Position numbers and translations under genes: made by a program | Notes under the pieces: generated by a model | Told to the model about the DNA's origin: nothing | Databases searched by the model: none | What the model saw: the letters and a program-made list of their open reading frames with translations, nothing else | Source of the DNA: Halioglobus japonicus | Lineage (GTDB): Bacteria; Pseudomonadota; Gammaproteobacteria; Pseudomonadales; Halieaceae | DNA: 64,000 nucleotides | Direction of reading: 5' to 3' | Assembly: GCA_902705825.1 (NCBI GenBank) | Contig: CACSIL010000023.1 | Span: forward strand, 77,480 to 141,479 | Shown: positions 8,882 to 17,406 of the stretch, piece after piece | Position numbering within the stretch: the first letter of the stretch is position 1 | How the letters are laid out: every line of letters begins with the position of its first letter

Positions 8882-10069
8882 TCAGTGACCGAAGCGCTTG
8901 ATTACGCCACGTCTACGTGCAGCCAACTGCACCTTACGCTGTGCAGCCGGTATGGTACGCACATTGGCGGGCAGGTATTCCGCCAGATTCGCTTGCTTCA
9001 TTTGCGTACACTGTGGAATCGGATAGTGTGCAGCACCTATCCAGCGCACCGTGATATATCCCTCTTGATGACCACTGGGGTCCAGCCAATTGGGGACACC
9101 AGGGTCGTCATGCGCTACCACCAGCAGCAGTTCGCCATTGGACTCCAACTGAGCATGGTGGCAGTTGGTGCTGCACAGCCGATAGCGATAATCCATGGTT
9201 TCCCACCAGTAGTTGCCAAATTCGACCGCCCAATAATTGGCCTCTGGAGGTGTTACCCGCACCACCAGCACTTCACCTTTGGGCACCTGCCAATAGCAGA
9301 TAAGCGGCTCACCGCCGGGCGTTGCATCAATGGCGTTGTCATCCAGCTGCCGATACGAGAGGAAGCTGTTGGGCTGCGCTTTCCATTTATCGAGCATCTG
9401 CGCCCAGTACAGGGTGGAATCCCGGATCCAGGCCACGGAATCTGCAAGCCCTTGTGTAAGTTCTTGCACACCTAATACGGGGCTCTGTTGCAACTCTCCT
9501 AGACGATCAATGCGGGCCACCATCGGTGCTTCGTTCTCCCAATCGGCAAAAAACTGCCTGACCGTCACACGCCAGCTCCCGGGTGTCGTTTTGATCCAGT
9601 TCCCGGAATGTTCATCCGGGCTCAGGATGATTTCGAAACTCCCGTCCGCCGCAACCTCGATATCGCTGTCGATTAAATTACCTGCCACGCCTCCACCCCA
9701 GGGGGTTGCGCCGTTTTCAACAACAGTGACGGCAAAGTAGCGCGCAGTGCCACGTGCACCGCTGATACGGTAGGTGTGCTCGCCGTTGATCGGAGCACCG
9801 ACATACAGCGCATCGGTGTTGTCCCCACCCTGCTTCCGCAGTGGATCAAAATAATGCAGCAACTCAGGGAAATTGGGATCGTTATTTTCCAGATGAAACT
9901 GCAGCCCAAGGGAGATATTTCTGGCCAGCAGGCGCAGCCCTTTGGCGCGATCGATGTCGTGGGCCGGTGCGCCATCCCGGAAAACCATGTCGCCCGCACT
10001 TTTTAGCTGATCGCAGAAATCCTCCCAGCTTGCACGCAGCGTTGCGTCGTTGGGGTTGTCTCCAAACAT
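8882..10069 (-). CDS. DUF1214 domain-containing protein, copy B
   Basis: A 395-residue relative of the protein at 2457-3572. Shared landmarks are GGDNTDALYVGAPINGEHTYRI in the N-terminal half and AHDDPGVPNWLDPSG near the C-terminus, with a Trp/Tyr-rich DUF1214 core (VEFGNYWWETMDYRYR). It is predicted cytoplasmic and its biochemical role is unknown. It is transcribed first in a two-gene unit with sulfotransferase C. The 214-bp gap to the divergent CoA transferase at 10284 should hold both promoters. Confidence 0.8.
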   Translation of the reverse strand: MFGDNPNDATLRASWEDFCDQLKSAGDMVFRDGAPAHDIDRAKGLRLLARNISLGLQFHLENNDPNFPELLHYFDPLRKQGGDNTDALYVGAPINGEHTYRISGARGTARYFAVTVVENGATPWGGGVAGNLIDSDIEVAADGSFEIILSPDEHSGNWIKTTPGSWRVTVRQFFADWENEAPMVARIDRLGELQQSPVLGVQELTQGLADSVAWIRDSTLYWAQMLDKWKAQPNSFLSYRQLDDNAIDATPGGEPLICYWQVPKGEVLVVRVTPPEANYWAVEFGNYWWETMDYRYRLCSTNCHHAQLESNGELLLVVAHDDPGVPNWLDPSGHQEGYITVRWIGAAHYPIPQCTQMKQANLAEYLPANVRTIPAAQRKVQLAARRRGVIKRFGH

Positions 10070-10283
10070 AAGGCCTCTCGCTCAACTGATTTATTATTAA
10101 AAGCTACAATTTCAGTATGCAGAACGGACCATCAAAGGCAAACAGATTTTTCGAGCTGCACGCGACAAACAGTCTGCTGGCAGCCGTAGCGCCCAATCGC
10201 CGCGACACATACTGCACCGCTCACTTCACATGCGCGCGCAACAGTGTGTAGAATCGACTGACAATAATGTGAGGCGCCACAGC

Positions 10284-11504
10284 ATGGATATCAAACTGTC
10301 CGATACACCGCAGGGCCCGCTACAGGGCATCCGCGTTATCGATATCACTTCAATGATCACCGGGCCCTTGTGCAGTCAGCAGTTGGGCGACCTGGGTGCT
10401 GACGTCATCAAGATCGAGCCGACACACGGTGAAATTTCGCGCTGGATGTCGCCCCCGCAGAATGCGGGCCTGACCGGCTTTTACACACAGATGAACCGCA
10501 ACAAACGCAGCCTGGCGCTGGATCTTAAAAATCCTGAAGGCATCGCCATTGTCAAAAAGCTGGCAGAGACAGCGGATATTCTGGTGGAAAACTTTCGCGG
10601 CGGAGTGCCAGACAGGCTGGGTATCGGCTACGAGGCGCTACGCAAGCTAAACGACAAATTGATCTACGTCTCCATTACCGGCTTTGGCCCCACCGGACCC
10701 TACTCCCACAAACCTGCCTATGACCCGATCGCGCAGGGGTTGGTCGGCATGATGCATATTCAAGGCATGCCCTTTGGTGGCAAGCCGCAACTGATACAGT
10801 CTGCCATTGTCGACAAAACGACAGCGACCACCGCCGCCGGTGTGGCCATGGCCGCGCTGTACGCGCGCGACCGCCCGGGTGGCACCGGCAAGGGCCAGCG
10901 TGTGGATGTACCCATGATAGATGCCTGGGCAACCAACTCACTGGCCGACATGATGCCGGTAGACAGCTTTATGCCCAACGATATGCAGGACCCGGCACCA
11001 CTGGCCGTGTTGCGCACTTTCGAAACACTGGACGGTTTTGTCGTGGGCATGGCACTGCAGGACAACCATTTTACAAATTTGTGTACCGCGCTGGAGTGTA
11101 CAGAGTTGCTGGAACGCGAGGGCATGCGCAATGTCGGCGAGCGCATCAACGACTTCGACCCGTGGCTGGATGCCATTGGCGAGGTAATGAAACGCTTTAC
11201 CACCGCGGAGTTGCTCTCGCGGCTGGATGCCGTGGGTGTACCCTTCGGCCCGGTGAAGACGGTGCGCGAATTTGCCGATGATCCGCAGGCAAAACACAAC
11301 CGCACCATATTTGATGCCGAACACCCGGAGGCGGGGACGTTAAGGTATGTGCGCTATCCGGGGCACCTGTCGGAGACACCCGCCGCTCTGTACAAGCACC
11401 CCCCAAGGCTCGGAGAGCACAGCAAGGATATTCTTCGAGAAGCAGGCTATAGCGATGCCCAGATCGACACCCTGGTGCAGGGTAACGTGGTTGGAGCTAT
11501 GTAG
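10284..11504 (+). CDS. CaiB/BaiF (family III) CoA transferase
   Basis: A 406-residue member of the family III CoA transferases, which move CoA between carboxylic acids through an aspartyl-CoA intermediate. The landmarks are GPLQGIRVIDITSMITGPLC, LGADVIKIEP, KRSLALDLK, and AYDPIAQGLVG, whose Asp corresponds to the catalytic Asp169 of formyl-CoA transferase. The start is ATG 10284 with GAGG nine bases upstream; a longer frame from 10230 lacks this. The last eight bases overlap the convergent PEP-CTERM gene. Activation of a carboxylated catabolic intermediate is the likely job; the acid is unknown. Confidence 0.88.
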   Translation: MDIKLSDTPQGPLQGIRVIDITSMITGPLCSQQLGDLGADVIKIEPTHGEISRWMSPPQNAGLTGFYTQMNRNKRSLALDLKNPEGIAIVKKLAETADILVENFRGGVPDRLGIGYEALRKLNDKLIYVSITGFGPTGPYSHKPAYDPIAQGLVGMMHIQGMPFGGKPQLIQSAIVDKTTATTAAGVAMAALYARDRPGGTGKGQRVDVPMIDAWATNSLADMMPVDSFMPNDMQDPAPLAVLRTFETLDGFVVGMALQDNHFTNLCTALECTELLEREGMRNVGERINDFDPWLDAIGEVMKRFTTAELLSRLDAVGVPFGPVKTVREFADDPQAKHNRTIFDAEHPEAGTLRYVRYPGHLSETPAALYKHPPRLGEHSKDILREAGYSDAQIDTLVQGNVVGAM

Positions 11505-12042
11505 TGGGGTTCGAGCGGCGCCTGGCGACTGCAAAACCAACCAATCCAAGCAGGAGCATCGACAACACGGAAGGCTCAGGAACCGAGCTGCCATCCTCCT
11601 TGAAGGCGTAGTTCCGCTCCACGCCCTGGGTGAGATTATCGCGCACGAAAGCCGAGGCAGAGCTGTTTAAGTCAGTGGTGTTGAAACCCGCGGTTGGACC
11701 GTAATACTGGCCGAGGTGCTTGTTGGAATAATCTTCTGCGAAAATGTGGCCGCCAAAACCAATGACATCGTACCAGGCCTTATTGTTGATATTGGCTACG
11801 GTGTCGTCGACGGTTGATATCGTATATTCAGAGGCACTGCCACCAAACAGCAGAGCTGCAGCCTCCTGACCGGTGTATGCCACCGGGCCGTTGGGTGGCG
11901 TATCAGACCAAATCGGCGCCTTGGGGTCGGCAACATCCCAGTAGCCTACGAACATCAGTGCCGCATTTGCCGAGCTGGCGAATGGCAGCGCTGCTGCCAA
12001 CGCCATTACCGCCAGATACCGTCTCATCGAGGCCCTATTCAT
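11497..12042 (-). CDS. PEP-CTERM sorting domain-containing exported protein
   Basis: A 181-residue protein with a cleavable signal peptide (MNRASMRRYLAVMALAAAL…, Ala-rich end near residue 27) and a C-terminal sorting signal. That signal is VPEPS at about residues 154-158, then a hydrophobic stretch LSMLLLGLVGFAVA and a basic tail RRRS. This is the substrate signature of the exosortase/EpsH system, so an exosortase should exist elsewhere in the genome; none is in this window. The mature part has no recognisable domain and is rich in Asn/Asp/Gly/Thr. AGGGT precedes the ATG by about eight bases. Confidence 0.85.
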   Translation of the reverse strand: MNRASMRRYLAVMALAAALPFASSANAALMFVGYWDVADPKAPIWSDTPPNGPVAYTGQEAAALLFGGSASEYTISTVDDTVANINNKAWYDVIGFGGHIFAEDYSNKHLGQYYGPTAGFNTTDLNSSASAFVRDNLTQGVERNYAFKEDGSSVPEPSVLSMLLLGLVGFAVARRRSNPTT

Positions 12043-12176
12043 CGCTACACCCTGTCTTTCTGAATATCATGATATTCTCATGCGATATTTATGCCAGCAA
12101 TATTTTATCCTTAGATATCAATGAAATAGGAAACAGCCGAATCGCTCGATTGCTGAAATGTAAAGGAAATGGACGA

Positions 12177-13310
12177 TCAGGGCAGCCAACAGGCTCCAGC
12201 GCGATTACTGGCGGCGGCACACAGTTGCGCGGACCGCAGCGGGTTAGCATCCAGCCCATTCGTCAAAAGGCAGAACGAAATACCGCTGACCGGGTCTCCC
12301 CAGGCCACCTGCCCACCCACACCCTGATGCCCGAAAGTGCTTGCGGAGACACGGTTTCCCATTCCCCGGTAAGGTAAATAATGATCGCTTCCGGCGATCA
12401 CCACACCGAGACCACGGTTGGCCGGCGCCCCGGTCATGGGATCGGGAAAATCAACACGCACCCTGCCAACCGCATCCGCCAGCACCTCGGGCTGCCAGAG
12501 TTCCCCGCTGTTGCGCATCACGCCCTGGTAGAACAGCGCCATGTCCGCAGCAGTGGACACCGCGCCACCACCGGGCACGCCCAGCTCGCGTACCGCCGGC
12601 TCATTGAACATCAACAGCGAATGATCCACGCTATTTGGCCACGCTATGGCGGCCCCGAAAAGCTCCCTCATCTGCTCAGACGCAGGCGGCTCACCCACGT
12701 GTTGCAAGGTCGCGATATCCGCCTGCTCGGCCTTTGGGACACCCAGTCGCAACTGTTTGAGACCAAGCGGGGCAATGATATTTGCCTGCAAATAGTGCCG
12801 GTAGTCGACGCCACTGACGCATTCGATCAACTCCGCCAACACCCAATGTGCCGAGAGCGGGTGATATTCCATCCGGGAGCCCGGCTCCCAGTTCAAGCGC
12901 CAGTCACGCATGGCATTCAAGCGGCCGGCCCTTGTCGACCACGCGGGAGCGGATAAAGGCGCGCGCGGGAAACCGGCGGTGTGGCACAACAGCTGCTCAA
13001 CGGTTATGTGCTGTTTGCCATTCTCTGCGAAGACTGGAATATAGTCGGCAACGGGTTGATCGATCAACATTAGACGCTCTCCCATCAAGCGCCATATAGC
13101 AGAGGCCACGACCGGTTTGGTACAGGAAAAAATACTGTAGCGCGTGCTGTTATCGGCGCTGCCCAGCGTTTCGTGTAGCACCAGCTCACCGTCCTTGGCC
13201 AGCGCGAACTGCAGCGATGGCAGCGGCCCCTTATCAATCGCATGCTGCAGGCGTCCCCGCAGTTTTTCGATAGCGGCGCTGGACAGACTCAACTCGTCGT
13301 TTGTGCTCAT
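12177..13310 (-). CDS. Serine hydrolase, beta-lactamase/EstB class (PF00144-like)
   Basis: A 377-residue protein of the class C beta-lactamase/penicillin-binding fold used by many esterases. The Ser-x-x-Lys motif is SCTK (YSIFSCTKPVVAS), followed by a Tyr motif in MEYHPLSAHW and a GHQGVGGQVAW segment in place of the KTG box, as in EstB-type esterases. No signal peptide is present, so it is probably a cytoplasmic esterase and not a resistance enzyme. I use ATG 13310, which has AGGTGAGG upstream; a GTG six codons earlier is the alternative. Its 5' end faces the divergent cti gene. Confidence 0.83.
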   Translation of the reverse strand: MSTNDELSLSSAAIEKLRGRLQHAIDKGPLPSLQFALAKDGELVLHETLGSADNSTRYSIFSCTKPVVASAIWRLMGERLMLIDQPVADYIPVFAENGKQHITVEQLLCHTAGFPRAPLSAPAWSTRAGRLNAMRDWRLNWEPGSRMEYHPLSAHWVLAELIECVSGVDYRHYLQANIIAPLGLKQLRLGVPKAEQADIATLQHVGEPPASEQMRELFGAAIAWPNSVDHSLLMFNEPAVRELGVPGGGAVSTAADMALFYQGVMRNSGELWQPEVLADAVGRVRVDFPDPMTGAPANRGLGVVIAGSDHYLPYRGMGNRVSASTFGHQGVGGQVAWGDPVSGISFCLLTNGLDANPLRSAQLCAAASNRAGACWLP

Positions 13311-13557
13311 CTCCACCTCACCTTTCACACTACGCGATCACTTATCGGCTGAAGGAATAAAAACCGCTCTGAAACCCAACATCTGCCGCGACTATGGCTA
13401 CTGCGGCGGCGTCGCAAAGATAGCACAAGCGGGCCCAGGCTCCGCGCTAAACCCCTCTATACACGCAGCAATTCAGGGGCCTATATCGGCAGTTCAAGGC
13501 GCGTGTGCACACGCTTGTATGCTTGCATTCAACAAGTCAAACACGCAGAATTCCGCC

Positions 13558-15807
13558 ATGAAAAAATTCCCTCGATTCGCTCTCACTCTACTGGCCTTGT
13601 TGCTTTCTCCGGCAAGCTTCGCAGACAGTGATTACCCACCCAAGGTCAAATCTATTGTCGAGCAGCGATGCATGGTCTGCCACGGCTGCTATGACGCGCC
13701 CTGCCAACTGAAACTGGATGCCTGGGCAGGCTTACAGCGCGGCGCCAGCAAGGAGGAGGTGTACTCGCTGCGTTTGAAGGCGGCGCCACCGACGCGGCTG
13801 TTTGAGGATGCCCAGACCGTAAAGCAATGGCGGAACAAGGGCTTTTACCCAATGCTCAATGAACAGTCTCCCGACCAGGGCGTCATGGCCCGTATGCTGG
13901 CGCTGAAGCAGCAACACCCTCTTCCTGAGGGCAATGTACTACCCAGCACCATTACGCTTGGCCTGGGCCGCAAGCAGCAGTGCACCAAACCGGAAGACTT
14001 CGACACGTTCGCTGCGAACAATCCACTATGGGGCATGCCCTACGGATTGCCCGCGCTCAGCAAGGAAGAACACACCATATTGACCGACTGGTTAGACCAG
14101 GGCGCACAGGGTGTGCCGGTTTCCCCCCCCTCCAAGGCTGCGATGAAGGAGCTGCAGCGCTGGGAGACGTTCTTCAATGGCAACAGCCTGAAACAACAGC
14201 TGATGTCACGTTACATGTACGAACACCTGTTCACCGCCAACCTGTATTTTTCCGATCTTGGGGAAGATGGCCTGTATTACACACTGGTGCGCTCGCGCAC
14301 GCCGCCCGGTAAACCCATCGATATTATTGCCACACGGCGACCTTTCGACGACCCTGGCCAGGCGCGCGTCTACTACCGTCTGCAAGCCCTGCGTACCGCT
14401 GTGCTGTCCAAGCGACATATGCCCTACGCCTTGAATACCAAACGTATGGAACGCTGGGATTCGCTGTTCCTTGAGCCAGATTACAAGGTCACTGCGCTCC
14501 CCTCCTATGACGCAGCGGTAGCCTCTAACCCGTTTATCGCTTACCGCGAACTGCCACAGGCCTCACGATACAAGTTCATGCTGGACGAAGCCCAGTTCAC
14601 CATTATGGGATACATCAAGGGCCCGGTCTGTCGCGGCCAGGTAGCTTTGAACGTGATCGATGATCACTTCTGGGTGGTGTTTCTCGACCCCGACCGAAAG
14701 GGCATTCAGGAGAGCGCGGAGTTTCTCGCCTCTGAGAGCAAGAACCTGCGCCTGCCTGCCGACAAAGTGGGTGGCGCGCTGGTTAGCATCGTTGAGTGGC
14801 GCAGCTATTCGCGTGAGCAACTGAAGTTTCTGAAAGCCAAATTTGAGTATATTCAGAGAATGACAGGCCCAGACGGCACCAAGGTCAACCTCGACCTGAT
14901 CTGGGACGGCTATGGCGAAAACGACAATGCCGCCTTGACGATCTTCCGCCACGACAACAGCGCCTCGGTGGTAAAGGGTTTTGTAGGGCAGCAACCCAAA
15001 ACAGCGTGGGTGATCGATTATTCTTTACTGGAGCGGATTCACTACCTGCTGGTTGCCGGCTATGACGTATTCGGCAATGTAGCTCACCAGCTTGAAACTC
15101 GCCTCTATATGGATTTCCTGCGCATGGAGGGCGAGCAGAACTTCCTCTTCTTCCTGCCGCCGCAGGAACGCATCGTACTGCGCGACTTCTGGTACCGACA
15201 GGCACAAAAAGAAGCACAGCAGTTTATGATGACCGACTCTGTCGCGTACGACCGTACATCCGACATTCATTACAAGACCGACAATCCCAAGAAAGAACTG
15301 CTGAATATGCTGAAGAAACGGATACCCGGATCGGAGGCTGAGCGCTACCAGCCGGCGGACCCGCATTTCGACAAGCTTCAGACCATGCAGGGTCCTCCCT
15401 TCAGCCTGATGCCTCAGGTGTCTTTCGTACAGGTGATGGGGACATCTTCCGACAAGCACAGTTACTACACCATCGTGCACAACGACGCTTTTCTAAATAA
15501 CGCACAGATGTTTCATGAGACCAAGCGCCGCGTCCCCGAGGAAGACTACCTGACGGTGGTCAAAGGCTTCATCGGCTCTTACCCCAACGCGTTTTTCCAG
15601 GTACCGGAGAGCCAGCTGGAATCTTTTGTCACAGCGATCAGTGCCATGCGCGATGAAACCGATTACGCGACATTAGTCTCCGTCTATGGTGTGCGCCGCA
15701 ACCAGGCCTCGTTCTGGCCACTGTCAGACGAGCTGTATGAGCACTACCTTGAGACGTATCCCAGGGAAGCGGGCCTGTTCGACGTCAATCGTTACGAAAA
15801 CCGCTGA
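13558..15807 (+). CDS. cti: Fatty acid cis/trans isomerase
   Basis: A 749-residue periplasmic haem protein matching Cti of Pseudomonas, which turns cis-unsaturated acyl chains of membrane phospholipids into trans forms as a fast response to solvent or heat stress. A signal peptide (MKKFPRFALTLLALLL…ASFA) is followed at about residue 38 by EQRCMVCHGCYDAPCQLKL, whose CxxCH is the c-type haem site. Length matches the family (~750-770). I take the ATG at 13558 because it gives the signal peptide directly, although the frame stays open upstream to 13144. Divergent from the esterase gene, with a ~250-bp intergenic region. Confidence 0.92.
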   Translation: MKKFPRFALTLLALLLSPASFADSDYPPKVKSIVEQRCMVCHGCYDAPCQLKLDAWAGLQRGASKEEVYSLRLKAAPPTRLFEDAQTVKQWRNKGFYPMLNEQSPDQGVMARMLALKQQHPLPEGNVLPSTITLGLGRKQQCTKPEDFDTFAANNPLWGMPYGLPALSKEEHTILTDWLDQGAQGVPVSPPSKAAMKELQRWETFFNGNSLKQQLMSRYMYEHLFTANLYFSDLGEDGLYYTLVRSRTPPGKPIDIIATRRPFDDPGQARVYYRLQALRTAVLSKRHMPYALNTKRMERWDSLFLEPDYKVTALPSYDAAVASNPFIAYRELPQASRYKFMLDEAQFTIMGYIKGPVCRGQVALNVIDDHFWVVFLDPDRKGIQESAEFLASESKNLRLPADKVGGALVSIVEWRSYSREQLKFLKAKFEYIQRMTGPDGTKVNLDLIWDGYGENDNAALTIFRHDNSASVVKGFVGQQPKTAWVIDYSLLERIHYLLVAGYDVFGNVAHQLETRLYMDFLRMEGEQNFLFFLPPQERIVLRDFWYRQAQKEAQQFMMTDSVAYDRTSDIHYKTDNPKKELLNMLKKRIPGSEAERYQPADPHFDKLQTMQGPPFSLMPQVSFVQVMGTSSDKHSYYTIVHNDAFLNNAQMFHETKRRVPEEDYLTVVKGFIGSYPNAFFQVPESQLESFVTAISAMRDETDYATLVSVYGVRRNQASFWPLSDELYEHYLETYPREAGLFDVNRYENR

Positions 15808-15833
15808 TACCCGGCCAGGAAGAGGAGAGCGCC

Positions 15834-16349
15834 ATGTCTCCACCAACGCCAAACATCGTGCTCATTGGTATGCCCGGCTCGGGCAAGAGTACGGTGGGCG
15901 TCGTGCTGGCGAAAATGCTCTCGTACGACTTCCTCGATACAGATTTACTCATCCAGTCTTCACAGCAACGCCCATTGCAGGATATCGTCGATAACGATGG
16001 GCATCTTGCCCTGCGAACCATCGAAGAAGACGTGCTACTTTCTATCGACGTTGAGCGCACTGTCATTGCAACCGGAGGCAGTGCAGTTTACAGCGAGCCG
16101 GCCATGGCTCACCTGTCCGCCACGGGGATCATCGTGTTTCTGGAAATAGATCTGGCATCTCTGCAGCAGCGCATCCACAACTTTGGCTCCCGAGGCCTGG
16201 CAAAGCGGCCCGAGCAAAGTCTGGCGGACCTGTTCACAGAACGCGAGGCACTGTACCGGCAAGTCGCTCAAATCACAGTGAATTGCTGCGGCTTGACGCA
16301 AGAGGAAGTCTGCGCTGAGATCATCGGCAGGATCACAAACGGATTCTGA
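15834..16349 (+). CDS. Shikimate kinase family protein
   Basis: A 171-residue P-loop kinase with Walker A GMPGSGKST at residues ~12-20, the shikimate-kinase Asp pair region DFLDTDLLIQ, the ATGGSAVY shikimate-contact loop, and the LID-like RGLAKRPEQSLADLFTERE with the family's R-x-x-x-Y ending (ALYRQVA). Shikimate kinases phosphorylate shikimate in chorismate synthesis. This copy sits away from an aroB partner, next to cti, so it may be a second or specialised copy (AroL-like) instead of the main AroK. A strong AGGAAGAGGAG precedes the ATG. Confidence 0.82.
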   Translation: MSPPTPNIVLIGMPGSGKSTVGVVLAKMLSYDFLDTDLLIQSSQQRPLQDIVDNDGHLALRTIEEDVLLSIDVERTVIATGGSAVYSEPAMAHLSATGIIVFLEIDLASLQQRIHNFGSRGLAKRPEQSLADLFTEREALYRQVAQITVNCCGLTQEEVCAEIIGRITNGF

Positions 16350-16378
16350 CTCAATACTGGCAGGCAGAGGATAGCGTC

Positions 16379-16837
16379 ATGAGTGTAGCGGAAGCCTTCA
16401 ACTATAAAAAAGTCAGCGCGACAGTGGACACGGCGGGTGTGTTGAGCAAACAACAGCTCGATGCACTGCAACAGGAGGGCTATCAAGCTGTTATTAACCT
16501 GCTGCCCGACGACAGCCAATACGCACTGCCAGAAGAGAGAGCGTGCATTGAACAGCAGGGACTGAACTACCAGTACATTCCGGTCGACTTCAACGCGCCG
16601 AAACAGCGCGACTACAGTGAATTCGCGGCCGCAATGAAAGCGCTACAGGGCAAAAAAATCATCGTGCACTGTGCGGCCAATTACCGGGTATCTGCCTTTT
16701 ACGCTATTTTTGCGCACCGCAATCTGGGCTGGTCAGAGAAAGAGGCGCGCGAACATATTGCTTCACTGTGGAGCCCTGCAGAGCACGAGCCCTGGGATAG
16801 GTTCATTACACAAATGCTGCAGGACGACGTCGAATAG
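16379..16837 (+). CDS. Protein-tyrosine-phosphatase family protein (bacterial PTP/DUF442-like)
   Basis: A 152-residue protein resembling small bacterial PTP-fold proteins of the NMA1982/DUF442 type: it opens with the ISKKxx-like GVLSKQQLDALQQEGYQAVINLLPDD segment and carries the phosphate loop as IIVHCAANYRVSAF. The active-site Cys and Arg are separated by four residues (C-A-A-N-Y-R) and not the canonical five, so activity and substrate are uncertain. It is 29 bases after the shikimate-kinase-like gene, with GAGGA upstream of its ATG, and probably co-transcribed with it. Confidence 0.72.
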   Translation: MSVAEAFNYKKVSATVDTAGVLSKQQLDALQQEGYQAVINLLPDDSQYALPEERACIEQQGLNYQYIPVDFNAPKQRDYSEFAAAMKALQGKKIIVHCAANYRVSAFYAIFAHRNLGWSEKEAREHIASLWSPAEHEPWDRFITQMLQDDVE

Positions 16838-16924
16838 CAGAACGCTGGCGTTGTCGGATACCATCCAATACCATCAGGCATTCAAAAATATATAACAAGC
16901 CGTTTACTGGAGCCGGGTAATACT

Positions 16925-17359
16925 ATGAAAATAATTAGCGAACTGATCATCGGTATAGCACTTACTTCAATCGGCCACCTCGCACTTGCTATCGAGGCCT
17001 CTGACCAAGTCAGCGTAACGCCTTTACTCAAAACGCAGAAAAGCTGGGACGGGGAGAAGATCGTCTACCCCACAGGAAATGCTGAGGTGACCATCGTACA
17101 CGTTGAAGTGGCACCGGGAGGGGAGACAGGCTGGCATTTACACCCGGTAGCCTCGTTCGGCGCAGTGCTTGAAGGTGAACTTGAAGTAGAACTCAAATCG
17201 GGTGAAACACTGAATTTGAAAGCAGGTGACGCCGCCGCTGAAACGGTCAATGTGCTGCACAACGGCCGCAATACAGGCGACGTACCGGTCAAGATGGTGG
17301 TGTTTTACACGGGCAACACCGAGAGCATATTAACGATCAAGGAAGACACCGCAGAATAA
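16925..17359 (+). CDS. Exported cupin-domain protein
   Basis: A 144-residue protein: signal peptide at residues 1-22 (MKIISELIIGIALTS…LALA) followed by one cupin barrel. Cupin motif 1 is seen as GGETGWHLHPVASFGAVLEGELEVEL (His residues in GWHLHP are likely metal ligands), and the second motif is weaker around AAAETVNVLHNGRNTG. The role is unknown; small periplasmic cupins often bind metals or small ligands. GGAG lies upstream of the ATG. It ends 47 bases before the convergent GDPD gene. Confidence 0.8.
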   Translation: MKIISELIIGIALTSIGHLALAIEASDQVSVTPLLKTQKSWDGEKIVYPTGNAEVTIVHVEVAPGGETGWHLHPVASFGAVLEGELEVELKSGETLNLKAGDAAAETVNVLHNGRNTGDVPVKMVVFYTGNTESILTIKEDTAE

Positions 17360-17406
17360 TCCGCGGCCGGCGCCTCATCTGCCCAAAAAAGCCGGCAGCG
17401 CTGGTA

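Noticed and set aside
12177..13310. AmpC-type beta-lactamase resistance gene
   Set aside because: No signal peptide and no KTG box; the pattern fits EstB-like esterases, despite ampD elsewhere in the window.
13144..13557. Long upstream extension of the cti frame (138 extra residues)
   Set aside because: It is antisense to the divergent esterase gene and lacks any family likeness; a clean signal peptide begins at 13558.
17366..17395. Two GCCGGC palindromes between the cupin and GDPD genes as a terminator
   Set aside because: The separation and lack of a T-run do not make a convincing hairpin terminator.
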